64,000 bases of DNA from Desulfonauticus sp. (lineage in GTDB: Bacteria > Desulfobacterota > Desulfovibrionia > Desulfovibrionales > Desulfonatronovibrionaceae), in the NCBI GenBank assembly GCA_030950395.1, contig JAUZRP010000070.1, positions 1 through 64,000 of the forward strand, given 5' to 3'. The position numbers and the translations under genes are program-made. Within the stretch, counting starts at the first letter, position 1. Every line of letters begins with the position of its first letter. The notes beneath the pieces are model-generated. The model was not told the DNA's origin. It saw nothing but the letters and a program-made list of their open reading frames with translations, and did not search any database. Shown here one piece after another: positions 9,106-16,873 of this stretch.

Positions 9106-9127
9106 GGGCAGACACATAGGTCTGCCC
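9106..9127 (+). repeat. Hairpin at head of repeat array, copy 2
   Basis: A perfect 8-bp stem GGGCAGAC/GTCTGCCC encloses the loop ACATAG. It is followed by CCTACAACCATTCC and then 7-nt units beginning at 9141. Stem, loop and the preceding ATCAC are identical to the copy at 16063. Confidence 0.85.
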
Positions 9128-9140
9128 CTACAACCATTCC

Positions 9141-9217
9141 GTTCACTGTTCACAGATCACTTATCCCCTATCACCCAACCACCAACAACTAATTACAAAT
9201 TACTAATTACAAATTCT
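9141..9217 (+). repeat. 7-nt array running into the end of ATPase C
   Basis: Eleven units in register run from GTTCACT and GTTCACA through TATCACC and CAACAAC to alternating TAATTAC and AAATTAC. The stop codon of ATPase C (9203-9205) lies across the last units. Confidence 0.85.
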
Positions 9218-10267
9218 CTCAAATCCTTTTTCGTACAATCTATTATTCCCTGTAACTTTTCTCATAAGAGGATCGTAAAAAAATATCTCCTTTTCAGCCA
9301 TAAAATCTATGACTTTCATTTTTTCTCTGGTTTCATCCTTTTCTACAATATATAACCCTTGTTGAATAATTACTCTGGCAATATCTTCAAACAACTTCTT
9401 TTCCTCATCTGTCATAAACTTTACCATTAAATCAATTATCTCACTTTCTGCCAACTTAACTTCATTCTCCAAATATTCCTCTAAACTATTAAAATACGTT
9501 TGTTCTCTAAGTGCCCTCTGAATCAGAGGAATACATCCCCCCAAATAGTCCCAGATCAAATCTACATCCTTAGAGCTAAACTCCAAATCCTTACTCAAAA
9601 GCCACTCTTTTATAGTTTCATAATCCAAATGATCTATTTTTTTAAACCTGCTCGTTACTTTTAATTTGGCATCATTATATATCCTATCTATAAAGATGGT
9701 ATTAGAGCTAAGTATTATTACATGACACAAATGCGTCTCTTTGGTTAAACTAACGCAAAAATTTAAAAACTCCTTTAACAATTCTTTTTCTCCATTGTAA
9801 TAAATAGACTCTAAGGTCTGTATCTCGTCTATAATTAATATTTTTGTCTTTTTTAATTTTTTAAATTTTTCTATCAATTCATTAAATAAATTCTTTTTGT
9901 TATTTTTTATTTTTTCTAATAATTTTGCCTCCAATCTTATAACTCCTATATTAAAACCAGCCCTAACCTCTCCACTAAAATCATCCTCTCCTTCTGACTC
10001 TTCAAAAAAACTATTTATAAAACTAGCATAACTCCCAACCATAGTTCTCCTAAAATTAATGTACTTTATCCAGTATTTATCAAATATTTTTAAATTTGAA
10101 GTCCATTCTTTTTCTATAACGTATTCTATCAAGGTAGTCTTGCCTGTGGACTTGGGTCCATATAGCCAGAGAATTTCTTTAGGAATATGATTTACCCAAT
10201 CTTTTAAAAATTGTATCTCCTTTTCTCGGTCTATAAATTCATCTTGTCTGAATTCTCTTATTTGCAT
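9203..10267 (-). CDS. Archaeal-type P-loop ATPase, copy C
   Basis: The protein is 354 aa, with FIDREKEIQFL, Walker A YGPKSTGKTT, Walker B ILIIDEIQ, SSNTIF, and the end EIFFYDPLMRKVTGNNRLYEKGFERI. The segment between Walker A and B has the FNIGVIRLEAK pattern also found in copies D and E. The backbone is intermediate between the A/D and B/E pairs. The AGGTGAG ribosome site before the ATG sits at the junction with the next array, so the leader is partly made of repeat sequence. Function unknown. Confidence 0.85.
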   Translation of the reverse strand: MQIREFRQDEFIDREKEIQFLKDWVNHIPKEILWLYGPKSTGKTTLIEYVIEKEWTSNLKIFDKYWIKYINFRRTMVGSYASFINSFFEESEGEDDFSGEVRAGFNIGVIRLEAKLLEKIKNNKKNLFNELIEKFKKLKKTKILIIDEIQTLESIYYNGEKELLKEFLNFCVSLTKETHLCHVIILSSNTIFIDRIYNDAKLKVTSRFKKIDHLDYETIKEWLLSKDLEFSSKDVDLIWDYLGGCIPLIQRALREQTYFNSLEEYLENEVKLAESEIIDLMVKFMTDEEKKLFEDIARVIIQQGLYIVEKDETREKMKVIDFMAEKEIFFYDPLMRKVTGNNRLYEKGFERICN

Positions 10268-10277
10268 AACTACTCAC

Positions 10278-10462
10278 CTGTGATCTGTAAACTGTGAACC
10301 GTGAACTGTAATCTGTGAACTGTAATCTGTAAGCTGTGAACTGTGAACTGTGAGCTGTAAGCTGTGAGCTGTTCACTATTCACCATTCACCAATCACTAT
10401 TCACCATTCACCAAGCACTGATCACTGGTCACTGTTCACAGCTCACTGTTCACCAACCACCC
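10278..10462 (+). repeat. Symmetric inverted 7-nt array (13 + 13 units)
   Basis: Thirteen units of the CTGTGAA/CTGTAAT type run from 10278 to 10368, then CTG, then thirteen units mostly of the opposite polarity (TTCACCA, ATCACTG, TTCACAG types) from 10372 to 10462; the last, ACCACCC, is weak. TTCACAG is the reverse complement of CTGTGAA, so the two arms could pair as a long imperfect hairpin. The stop of ATPase D (10443-10445) lies inside a CTCACTG unit, and the left arm leads into the start of ATPase C. Confidence 0.9.
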
Positions 10463-11507
10463 TCTCCATCGCCTTCTCATATACCCGACTATTGCCAGTC
10501 ACTTTTAGCTCCAAAGGATCGTAAAATAAGATTTCCTTTTCTGCCCAGGTTTCTATTATCTTTAAATATTCCCTCTTTTCTTTTGTGAGCTCAAAATATC
10601 CTTTTTGCAAAATCTCCTCAGCTATTTTTTCAAACATCTCTATGTCTTTTTCAGTAAAGTCACCCCTGACCATAAAATCCACTATTTCCGTATATGCCAA
10701 CCAGGCCTCTCGCTCCAAATGCTCCTTTAAATCCCGACCGCTCTTTCTCGCCTCTATCACCTTGATTAAGTCAGGGATGCACCCACCCAAATACTCCCAC
10801 ACAAGCCCTATCTCTTCTTCACCAAAGCCCTCCTCTCTCAACCATTCCCTCACTCGCTCTTTCTTTAAAGGATCCACCTTCCAGAATTCACTCGTCTTCT
10901 TCAACTTCGCATCATTGTATATCCGCTCTATAAAGATCGTATTTGAAGTAAGTATTGCTACGTGACTTAAGTGTGTCTCCTTGGTGAGTCTCACACAAAA
11001 ATTTAAAAACTCTTTAAGCAGCTCTCTTGCTCCATTTCCATTCTTTATGTATAAATCCCGCAACTTCTGTATCTCATCTATTATCATCACACATCTCTTC
11101 TCTTTACCCCTTATCTTCCAAAGCTCCTCTATAAATGCCTTAAATAAGTTTATCTTTTTTTCTTTTATTCTTTCCCAAACCTCACTTTTAAAACCAAATA
11201 CATTTATCCCTATCCGTGCTCCTTTCTCACTCTCACTCTTTTCCAACTCTACAAAAAAAGTATCTAAAAAACTATCATAAGAACTTATTACTGTTTCTCT
11301 TAAATTAAAATACTTAACCCAAAACCTCTTCTTATCTTTAAGTAAGTAATTTTCTACAACATACTCCATCACGGTAGTCTTCCCGCTCGACTTAGGCCCA
11401 TATACCCATAAGATCCTCTGCGGCACACGATTAAACCACTCCACCAAAAAGTCTATCTCCTGTTCCCGATCTACAAATGGAGCTCTGCGAAAAATCTCTA
11501 TCTTCAT
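10443..11507 (-). CDS. Archaeal-type P-loop ATPase, copy D
   Basis: The protein is about 354 aa. It is nearly identical to copy A over the N-terminal 50 residues and from the Walker B region to about residue 265, and long stretches are almost identical in DNA. Between Walker A and B it instead has the INVFGFKSEVW pattern of the C/E type, and a second divergent stretch precedes the conserved EILFYDPLELKVTGNSRVYEKA end. The ATG overlaps the stop of the four-helix-bundle gene as ATGA, with GGAG 6 nt upstream inside that gene, so the two are translationally coupled. Function unknown. Confidence 0.86.
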   Translation of the reverse strand: MKIEIFRRAPFVDREQEIDFLVEWFNRVPQRILWVYGPKSSGKTTVMEYVVENYLLKDKKRFWVKYFNLRETVISSYDSFLDTFFVELEKSESEKGARIGINVFGFKSEVWERIKEKKINLFKAFIEELWKIRGKEKRCVMIIDEIQKLRDLYIKNGNGARELLKEFLNFCVRLTKETHLSHVAILTSNTIFIERIYNDAKLKKTSEFWKVDPLKKERVREWLREEGFGEEEIGLVWEYLGGCIPDLIKVIEARKSGRDLKEHLEREAWLAYTEIVDFMVRGDFTEKDIEMFEKIAEEILQKGYFELTKEKREYLKIIETWAEKEILFYDPLELKVTGNSRVYEKAMERVVGEQ

Positions 11508-11908
11508 GTTTTTCTCCAATTTTTAGAGGTGTTAAGGGGTCTAGAAGTTCTAGACGTTATAGAGGTTCTAGAGGTAGTAGAGGTTAGGGATTTGATTAAT
11601 TGGTTAAGAAGATAGCTTATTTCTGTTAGCTTTTCTTCAAAATTACCCTGCTCTTCTCTAGATATATCATTTAAATCTCTTGAAAGAAGCAGAAAATATC
11701 TTAGTTCCTCTAAAGAACCTCGTGAAATGTATAGATATCTTCTAAATTCTTTTTTGCTTTTTTTAGAACACCCCTCAACAATATTGGCCGGAACAGAATA
11801 GGCTGCTCTTTTTATCTGATCCACAAGAGAATAAACTTCTATTTTAGGAAAAGATTGAAGCAACTTATAAACATCTAAAACCATTTCATGTGCCCTCTGC
11901 CAAACCAA
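11504..11908 (-). CDS. Four-helix-bundle protein with repeat-encoded tail
   Basis: This is the second S23/Avd-like protein in the window, about 134 aa. The core LVWQRAHEMVLDVYKL, DQIKRAAYSVPANIVEG and YLYISRGSLEELRYFLLL fits the family. The C-terminal tail after about residue 108 is a run of Thr-Ser-Arg triplets encoded by a 9-nt tandem array (11525-11587). It ends NTSKNWRKT and overlaps the ATPase D start by ATGA. The start is uncertain: the TTG at 11906-11908 falls just inside the conserved N-terminus, and a non-canonical start a few codons upstream would restore it. Confidence 0.8.
   Translation of the reverse strand: MVWQRAHEMVLDVYKLLQSFPKIEVYSLVDQIKRAAYSVPANIVEGCSKKSKKEFRRYLYISRGSLEELRYFLLLSRDLNDISREEQGNFEEKLTEISYLLNQLIKSLTSTTSRTSITSRTSRPLNTSKNWRKT
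11525..11587 (+). repeat. 9-nt tandem array inside a coding region
   Basis: Seven 9-nt units (AGAGGTTCT, AGAAGTTCT, AGAGGTAGT and similar) encode the Thr-Ser-Arg tail of the four-helix-bundle gene on the minus strand. One unit of the same kind (AGAGGTTCT at 1931-1939) survives upstream of ATPase A. Confidence 0.85.
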
Positions 11909-11935
11909 ATTCCCGCCAATTATTACCCATCTTTA

Positions 11936-11998
11936 TCCTCTACAACCTCTATAACCTCTACAACATCCCATCGCCCAACCACCAATAACCAATTACTA
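11936..11998 (+). repeat. 9-nt then 7-nt array
   Basis: Three 9-nt units of the CCTCTACAA/CCTCTATAA type are followed by 7-nt units (CATCCCA, TCGCCCA, ACCACCA, ATAACCA, ATTACTA). The array lies just upstream of the four-helix-bundle gene and marks the ilvH-proximal border of the island. From here to 12219 I see nothing further of note. Confidence 0.7.
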
Positions 11999-12219
11999 TT
12001 GCATTACGGGAGAATTATAAACCAAGAAATAATTGGGACATTTTTAGACAAGAAAAAAATAAATCTTTTAATCCCCAAAAAAACATAATTGATGTAAATC
12101 AGAATTTAAAGCTACTTGAGCTGCTATATCCCCTTTAAGATTAAAAAAATGACAACCAACTTACGCCTATCTCTTTGTCAAATCAACCTATAACTATACA
12201 TTCTCTACCACAATAACAT

Positions 12220-12705
12220 TTAATCCAACTGCATGGTTCTTTTTATGGCCACAGTTCCTGAACGGACAAATTCTTTTATACCAAAACGCTGAAGTAAATT
12301 TATGATAGCTTTAATTTTACTTTGAGTACCTGTAACTTCTATGGTCAAATCAGTTAAACTTACATCAATCACTTTACATCTAAAAATATCCACTATTCTT
12401 AGCACTTCCGCTCTTGTATTATCTGTAGTATTAACTTTCATCAAAACCATTTCTCTTTCTACTACCTGCTCATAAGACAAATCAACTACTTTAATGACCG
12501 TAATCAATTTGCGCAATTGTTTTACGATCTGTTCAATAATCTGTTCATCTCCTCTGGTAGTAATGGTCATTAAAGATACATCTGGTTCTAATGTAGGGGC
12601 CACGTTTAAACTTTCAATATTAAAACCTCTCCCACTAAATAAACCCGCCACTCGGGATAAAACCCCTGCTTCATTTTCTACCAAAACCGATAATACGTGT
12701 CTCAC
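12220..12705 (-). CDS. ilvH: Acetolactate synthase small subunit
   Basis: This is the regulatory subunit of acetolactate synthase, which binds valine through its ACT domain. At 161 aa it has the typical length. The N-terminal ACT domain shows SVLVENEAGVLSRVAGLFSGRGFNIESL, read here in two parts, and the C-terminal ALS_ss_C region follows from about residue 85. It starts with GTG, with an AAGGAGG site overlapping the ilvB stop, so it is co-translated with ilvB. It is the last gene of the operon before the ATPase island. Confidence 0.94.
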   Translation of the reverse strand: MRHVLSVLVENEAGVLSRVAGLFSGRGFNIESLNVAPTLEPDVSLMTITTRGDEQIIEQIVKQLRKLITVIKVVDLSYEQVVEREMVLMKVNTTDNTRAEVLRIVDIFRCKVIDVSLTDLTIEVTGTQSKIKAIINLLQRFGIKEFVRSGTVAIKRTMQLD

Positions 12706-12717
12706 TTATAAGCCTCC

Positions 12718-14406
12718 TTATACTAACAACATTTCAGTTAATGAGGCTCCTGCAGGAACCATTGGGTACACATTCTCTTCAGGTTCAACAATCACATCTA
12801 CTACACAGGTATTTTTAGAAAAAAGAGCTTGCTTTAAAACCGGTTCTACATCTTCTTGTTTATCAATCCTAAAGCCTTCTGCGCCATAAGCCTTAGCCAG
12901 GGCAACAAAGTTTGGATTTTTTTGCAATACAGTAGCACAATAATTCTTGTTATAAAATAGCTCTTGCCATTGTCTCACCATACCCAAATAACCATTATTT
13001 AAAATAATAATTTTTACAGGTAAGTTATAACTAACGGCTGTAGCCAATTCCTGAATATTCATTTGTATAGATCCATCTCCAGCAATATCAATAACTAATT
13101 TATCAGGATTAGCTATCTGAGCTCCAATAGCTGCAGGAAAACCATATCCCATTGTCCCCAATCCACCAGAAGAAATAAAAGTCCTGGGATACTTATAATT
13201 GTAAAACTGAGCAGCCCACATCTGATTTTGACCAACCTCTGTGGTAATAATGGCCTCTCCCTTAGTTAAATCGTAAATTTTTTCTATTACAAACTGAGGT
13301 TTTATATAAGTCCCACTTTTTTCGTAACGTAAAGGATGTTTATTTTTCCATTCCTTTACTATCTCTAACCATTCCACATGCTTAGTTTCCCAATTAACAT
13401 CGTCCATATCTACCAGAAAATTAAACAGATTTTCCAAAGCCAATTTACAATCTGCAACCAAAGGCACATCGACTTGAACATTTTTACGTATAGAAGTGGG
13501 ATCTATATCGATATGAATTATTTTGGCCCTGGGAGCAAATGTAGAAATCTTACCTGTAACTCTATCGTCAAATCTTGCACCCACAGAAATCAACACATCG
13601 GCATTGTTCACACTCATATTAGCGGCATAAGTTCCATGCATACCTAACATACCGAGCCACAGCTCGTCATCTGCTGGAAATGCACCTAATCCCATAAGCG
13701 TAGTAGTAACAGGAATACGAAACGTTCTGGCAAAAGTAGTTAATATTTCGTTTGCCTTAGAAGAAATAACTCCTCCACCAGCATAAATAAGAGGACGAGA
13801 ACTTTTACACAAAAGATTTATAGCTCGTTTAATTTGTTTTTTATTTGGTTCATAGTGAGGATTGTAGCTTCTTAGATATATTTTATCTGGATAAGAAAAT
13901 TCAGCTTTGGCCTGCATTACATCCTTAGGCAAATCTACCAAGACAGGTCCAGGACGCCCCGTCCTCGCTATATGAAAAGCTTTTTTTATGGTCAAAGCTA
14001 ATTCCTTTACGTCTTTCACCAAAAAATTATGTTTAGTACAAGGTCTGGTTATACCTACTATATCTACTTCTTGAAAAGCATCATTACCAATTAAAGCCGT
14101 TGGCACCTGACCAGTAAAAACTACTAAAGGAATTGAATCCATATAGGCAGTAGCAATACCTGTAACTGTATTAGTCGCTCCAGGACCTGAGGTGACCAGA
14201 CAAACTCCCACCTTGCCAGAAGATCTGGCATAGCCATCAGCCGCATGCACAGCACCCTGTTCGTGTCGCACTAAAATATGCTCAAAATCATACTCAGGTA
14301 AATAGTGATAAATATCAATAACTGCCCCCCCCGGAAAACCAAAAATATACTTAACACCTTCTTTTTTCAAAGACTCTAATAATATCTGAGCCCCTGTGAG
14401 CTCCAT
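12718..14406 (-). CDS. ilvB: Acetolactate synthase large (catalytic) subunit
   Basis: This ThDP enzyme condenses pyruvate with pyruvate or 2-oxobutyrate, the first common step of branched-chain amino acid synthesis. The protein is 562 aa, with [14 protein letters not shown] (catalytic Glu49), the ThDP/Mg motif [12 protein letters not shown] followed by [13 protein letters not shown], and [12 protein letters not shown] at the N-terminus. It follows the DUF465 gene by one base and precedes ilvH by 12 nt, so it belongs to one operon. Confidence 0.95.
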   Translation of the reverse strand: MELTGAQILLESLKKEGVKYIFGFPGGAVIDIYHYLPEYDFEHILVRHEQGAVHAADGYARSSGKVGVCLVTSGPGATNTVTGIATAYMDSIPLVVFTGQVPTALIGNDAFQEVDIVGITRPCTKHNFLVKDVKELALTIKKAFHIARTGRPGPVLVDLPKDVMQAKAEFSYPDKIYLRSYNPHYEPNKKQIKRAINLLCKSSRPLIYAGGGVISSKANEILTTFARTFRIPVTTTLMGLGAFPADDELWLGMLGMHGTYAANMSVNNADVLISVGARFDDRVTGKISTFAPRAKIIHIDIDPTSIRKNVQVDVPLVADCKLALENLFNFLVDMDDVNWETKHVEWLEIVKEWKNKHPLRYEKSGTYIKPQFVIEKIYDLTKGEAIITTEVGQNQMWAAQFYNYKYPRTFISSGGLGTMGYGFPAAIGAQIANPDKLVIDIAGDGSIQMNIQELATAVSYNLPVKIIILNNGYLGMVRQWQELFYNKNYCATVLQKNPNFVALAKAYGAEGFRIDKQEDVEPVLKQALFSKNTCVVDVIVEPEENVYPMVPAGASLTEMLLV

Positions 14407-14407
14407 T

Positions 14408-14641
14408 TTATTCTTCCTCCATATCTTTATATTTATTTAAAATAATTAAAATTTTAGTTTTACCTGCTAATTTTAATTTTTTTAATTGTTTTAATTCCAA
14501 TTCTTCTTCAGGAGTTAACGCAAGTTTACGTTCTAATTTATTTACCTTCCTTTCGTATTCTAGATGTTCTTCCCAAAGTCTATTTAATTCTTCATCTTGA
14601 TGCCTATACTTCTCAATTAGATCCAATTCGTATTGTTCCAT
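14408..14641 (-). CDS. DUF465 (YdcH/SlyX-like) small coiled-coil protein
   Basis: A 77-aa, charged, all-helical protein with heptad-like Leu/Glu/Lys spacing, including [21 protein letters not shown] and [13 protein letters not shown]. It fits the DUF465 family, whose function is not established. The start has a strong AAGGAGGGG site. It sits between the DUF167 gene and ilvB, a position that appears conserved in relatives; a role in branched-chain amino acid synthesis is not implied. Confidence 0.7.
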   Translation of the reverse strand: MEQYELDLIEKYRHQDEELNRLWEEHLEYERKVNKLERKLALTPEEELELKQLKKLKLAGKTKILIILNKYKDMEEE

Positions 14642-14662
14642 ATCCCCTCCTTGGTTAAAAGT

Positions 14663-14968
14663 TTAAAATAATTTTTCCCAATCTACCTCATTAGCTTTAA
14701 TAAAAATAAGTTTTTCTCTATTGGTTTTGCCTTTAACTACTTCTAAATCTTTCTTTTTTAAACCCAGTTTATCCTGTAAAATTTTTAAAATCTCAGCATT
14801 GGCTCTATTATCTACAGGAGGTGAAGTAACTTTTATTTTTAACTTATCCCCCTGCTCTCCTATAACGCCAGCCTGTTTTGCCCTGGGTTGAACCCAAACC
14901 TGCAAATACCAACCCCCCTCTTTTGCTGCGGAAATAAAAGAATAATTTGACATACCGCATACAATCAT
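14663..14968 (-). CDS. DUF167 / YggU family protein
   Basis: A 101-aa protein with the family pattern VWVQPRAKQAGVIGE, LKIKVTSPPVDNRAN, and KGKTNREKLIFI. YggU-type proteins are small alpha/beta folds of unknown biochemical function and are often encoded next to YggT. An internal ATG at 14953 is an alternative start; neither has a clear ribosome site. Confidence 0.85.
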   Translation of the reverse strand: MIVCGMSNYSFISAAKEGGWYLQVWVQPRAKQAGVIGEQGDKLKIKVTSPPVDNRANAEILKILQDKLGLKKKDLEVVKGKTNREKLIFIKANEVDWEKLF

Positions 14969-15025
14969 AAAAATTTAATTTTTAATTATTTCATTACCCA
15001 CTAAACTCTGAACTGATCAAATAAC

Positions 15026-15523
15026 TCATTTAAACATAAATTTAACTTTTTTATCTATTTGATCCATCTCTTCAGTCCAATTTTTCTCTTCTTCTAATAA
15101 AGTTAAATGAGATTCTAAAAGACTTTTTAACTCTATTTGAAAACGTTGTCTTTGACGTTTTAGTTCTAAAATATCAGAATAAACCTGAGATAATCTATGA
15201 TGAGCATCTTTTACTATATCTTCTGCTTTTTGTTTGGCTTCTTCTAAAATAGTTTTGGCTTTCTTTTTGGCATTAACTTTTAATTCTTCTACCATTTTTT
15301 GAGTGGTAACAAGCGTATTTTGCAAAACTTTTTCTCTTTTCCTATAAGTAGCTAATCTATTTTGTAACTCTTCTACCTTCGATTTTAAAAGCATATTTTC
15401 TTCTGTAAATTTACCCAGTTGCTCTGATATTTCTTGTATCAAAGCATCCACCTCACTCTTTTTATAACCAAACAAAGAAGTAGAAAAAGTATAATGCAAT
15501 AAATCAACTTTAGTTTTTTTCAC
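15026..15523 (-). CDS. DivIVA-domain coiled-coil protein
   Basis: A 165-aa protein. The N-terminal DivIVA signature LLHYTFSTSLFGYKKSEVDALI carries the FGY turn at residues 18-20. A long coiled coil rich in Glu/Lys follows over about residues 30-150. Proteins of this type bind curved membrane and organise division or cell-pole components. The neighbours YggT and YggU match the usual conserved context. It is not necessarily functionally equivalent to Gram-positive DivIVA. Confidence 0.85.
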   Translation of the reverse strand: MKKTKVDLLHYTFSTSLFGYKKSEVDALIQEISEQLGKFTEENMLLKSKVEELQNRLATYRKREKVLQNTLVTTQKMVEELKVNAKKKAKTILEEAKQKAEDIVKDAHHRLSQVYSDILELKRQRQRFQIELKSLLESHLTLLEEEKNWTEEMDQIDKKVKFMFK

Positions 15524-15648
15524 TCTCCTTACCTCTCTTAGATATCAGTTACTTCCCCCCAAAAAAAATTAACAGCAATTATCTATCAAAAACTTTTACC
15601 AATATTTATTTAGTCCCAGAGGTATTTTGTTCTTTTTGCTCCTAAAAT

Positions 15649-15954
15649 TTAAGATGCTACGGCTATAGAAAGTTGAAATAACGTCTTGACCAAAAATACT
15701 TTTAAAAATTGAATAGCTAAAAGAACTACTATAGGAGATAAATCTAATCCTCCAATATAAGTAAAAGGAATCCACTTCCTAACTCGATAAAACACAGGCT
15801 CTGTGAGGTTGTGTAGTATTCTTACAATAGGATTATAGGGATCAGGATTTACCCAGGATAGCAAAGCTGAAATAATAACCACCCAAAAATAAAGAGTTAA
15901 AAGAGTATCAATAACACTAGCTAGAGCTTGCAATAAATTACTTAAAATAAACAT
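15649..15954 (-). CDS. YggT family membrane protein
   Basis: A protein of about 101 aa with two hydrophobic spans separated by the conserved ISALLSWVNPDPYNP loop and LTEPVFYRVRKWIP. It is an inner-membrane protein of uncertain function, linked in other bacteria to division or osmotic stability. I place the start at the ATG 15952-15954, because the upstream ATG frame contains the ribosome site AAAGGAGA itself. Confidence 0.88.
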   Translation of the reverse strand: MFILSNLLQALASVIDTLLTLYFWVVIISALLSWVNPDPYNPIVRILHNLTEPVFYRVRKWIPFTYIGGLDLSPIVVLLAIQFLKVFLVKTLFQLSIAVAS

Positions 15955-16062
15955 AAAAATTTCTCCTTTAAACATATTCCCCTAAAGATAATATAAAAAA
16001 TTAATAAAAAATCCTCTTAGACTAGTCAAATCAAAAATCTATTCTTTTTAGAAATACATCAC

Positions 16063-16084
16063 GGGCAGACACATAGGTCTGCCC
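16063..16084 (+). repeat. Hairpin at head of repeat array, copy 3
   Basis: Stem GGGCAGAC/GTCTGCCC with loop ACATAG is identical to the copy at 9106, including the preceding ATCAC. It is followed by CCTCCAAGCATTCC, a variant of the CCTACAACCATTCC seen at the other two copies. No ATPase gene accompanies it. Confidence 0.85.
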
Positions 16085-16104
16085 CTCCAAGCATTCCATA
16101 CACA

Positions 16105-16175
16105 AATCACTGTTCACAGTTCACCGTTCATTGGTCACAGATCACTTATCACCCATCACCCTTGGCCCATAGCCC
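16105..16175 (+). repeat. Solo 7-nt array
   Basis: About ten units in register (AATCACT, GTTCACA, GTTCACC, GGTCACA, GATCACT, TATCACC, CATCACC, then CATAGCC). It lies directly before the 3' end of the HAD gene and is the one hairpin-headed array with no ATPase or four-helix-bundle gene beside it. Confidence 0.8.
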
Positions 16176-16185
16176 CATAACAAAA

Positions 16186-16842
16186 CTAATTCCCCATATC
16201 TTTTAAATATGTTCTTAAACTATAAAAATCCCAAATTAACAAATCACAATCCAAGTCAGGATTTTTATAACTCCAAAAAAAGACCTTGCTTTGCAAAGCA
16301 CATTCTGCATCCAAAATAGAATCTCCAATATAAGCAACGTTATGGGCAGATAATTTCCATTTATCTAAAATTAAATATACACTTTCAGGATGAGGTTTTG
16401 AAAACACCACTGTATCAGCAGTTACAACAGGGGAGAAATAGATATGTAAATCGTAGTAATATAAAATAGGAAACATTGTGTTGGTTCTGTTAGTATTGAT
16501 GGCTATACGGATATTTTTTTGTTTTAAAAATATTAAAAGCTCCCTTAGACCTGGCTCCATTTTTAGATATTTATAAAATTTATCATAGGATATGTGTTTT
16601 CTTATTTCTGGAATTTTAGGCCAAAACTCCTGGGGTAAAATTTTTTGAAAAGATTCCTGAACAGAGTGGATGTGAATATAATCTTCCTCTTCTGGACTAA
16701 GAGTAGGAAGATTACACATTTTTTTTACTGCATTATAATATTTTATATTAGCCAACCTAGAATCAAACAAAACCCCATCACAATCAAAAATTAGTCCTTT
16801 TACATCTATATTTAATCTGGCTAAACAATTACAAATAATCAT
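16186..16842 (-). CDS. HAD-superfamily phosphatase
   Basis: A 218-aa protein. HAD motif I is FDCDGVLFDS near residue 19, motif II is INTNRTNT, motif III is the Lys of FSKPHPESV, and motif IV is GDSILDAECA. A helical cap lies between motifs I and II, as in phosphoglycolate phosphatase-like enzymes. The substrate cannot be told from sequence. It lies just downstream of the acyl-CoA synthetase, possibly in one transcript; no strong ribosome site is seen. Confidence 0.85.
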   Translation of the reverse strand: MIICNCLARLNIDVKGLIFDCDGVLFDSRLANIKYYNAVKKMCNLPTLSPEEEDYIHIHSVQESFQKILPQEFWPKIPEIRKHISYDKFYKYLKMEPGLRELLIFLKQKNIRIAINTNRTNTMFPILYYYDLHIYFSPVVTADTVVFSKPHPESVYLILDKWKLSAHNVAYIGDSILDAECALQSKVFFWSYKNPDLDCDLLIWDFYSLRTYLKDMGN

Positions 16843-16873
16843 TTTTTAACACACCAACTAAAATTTATAAATC

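Noticed and set aside
10364-10588. Open frame on the plus strand with SLFTIHQ repeats
   Set aside because: Again a read-through of the 7-nt array into the antisense of ATPase D.
333-11908. Diversity-generating retroelement, suggested by the Avd-like proteins
   Set aside because: No reverse transcriptase and no template/variable repeat pair with adenine-biased changes could be seen. The ATPase differences involve all bases and whole segments.
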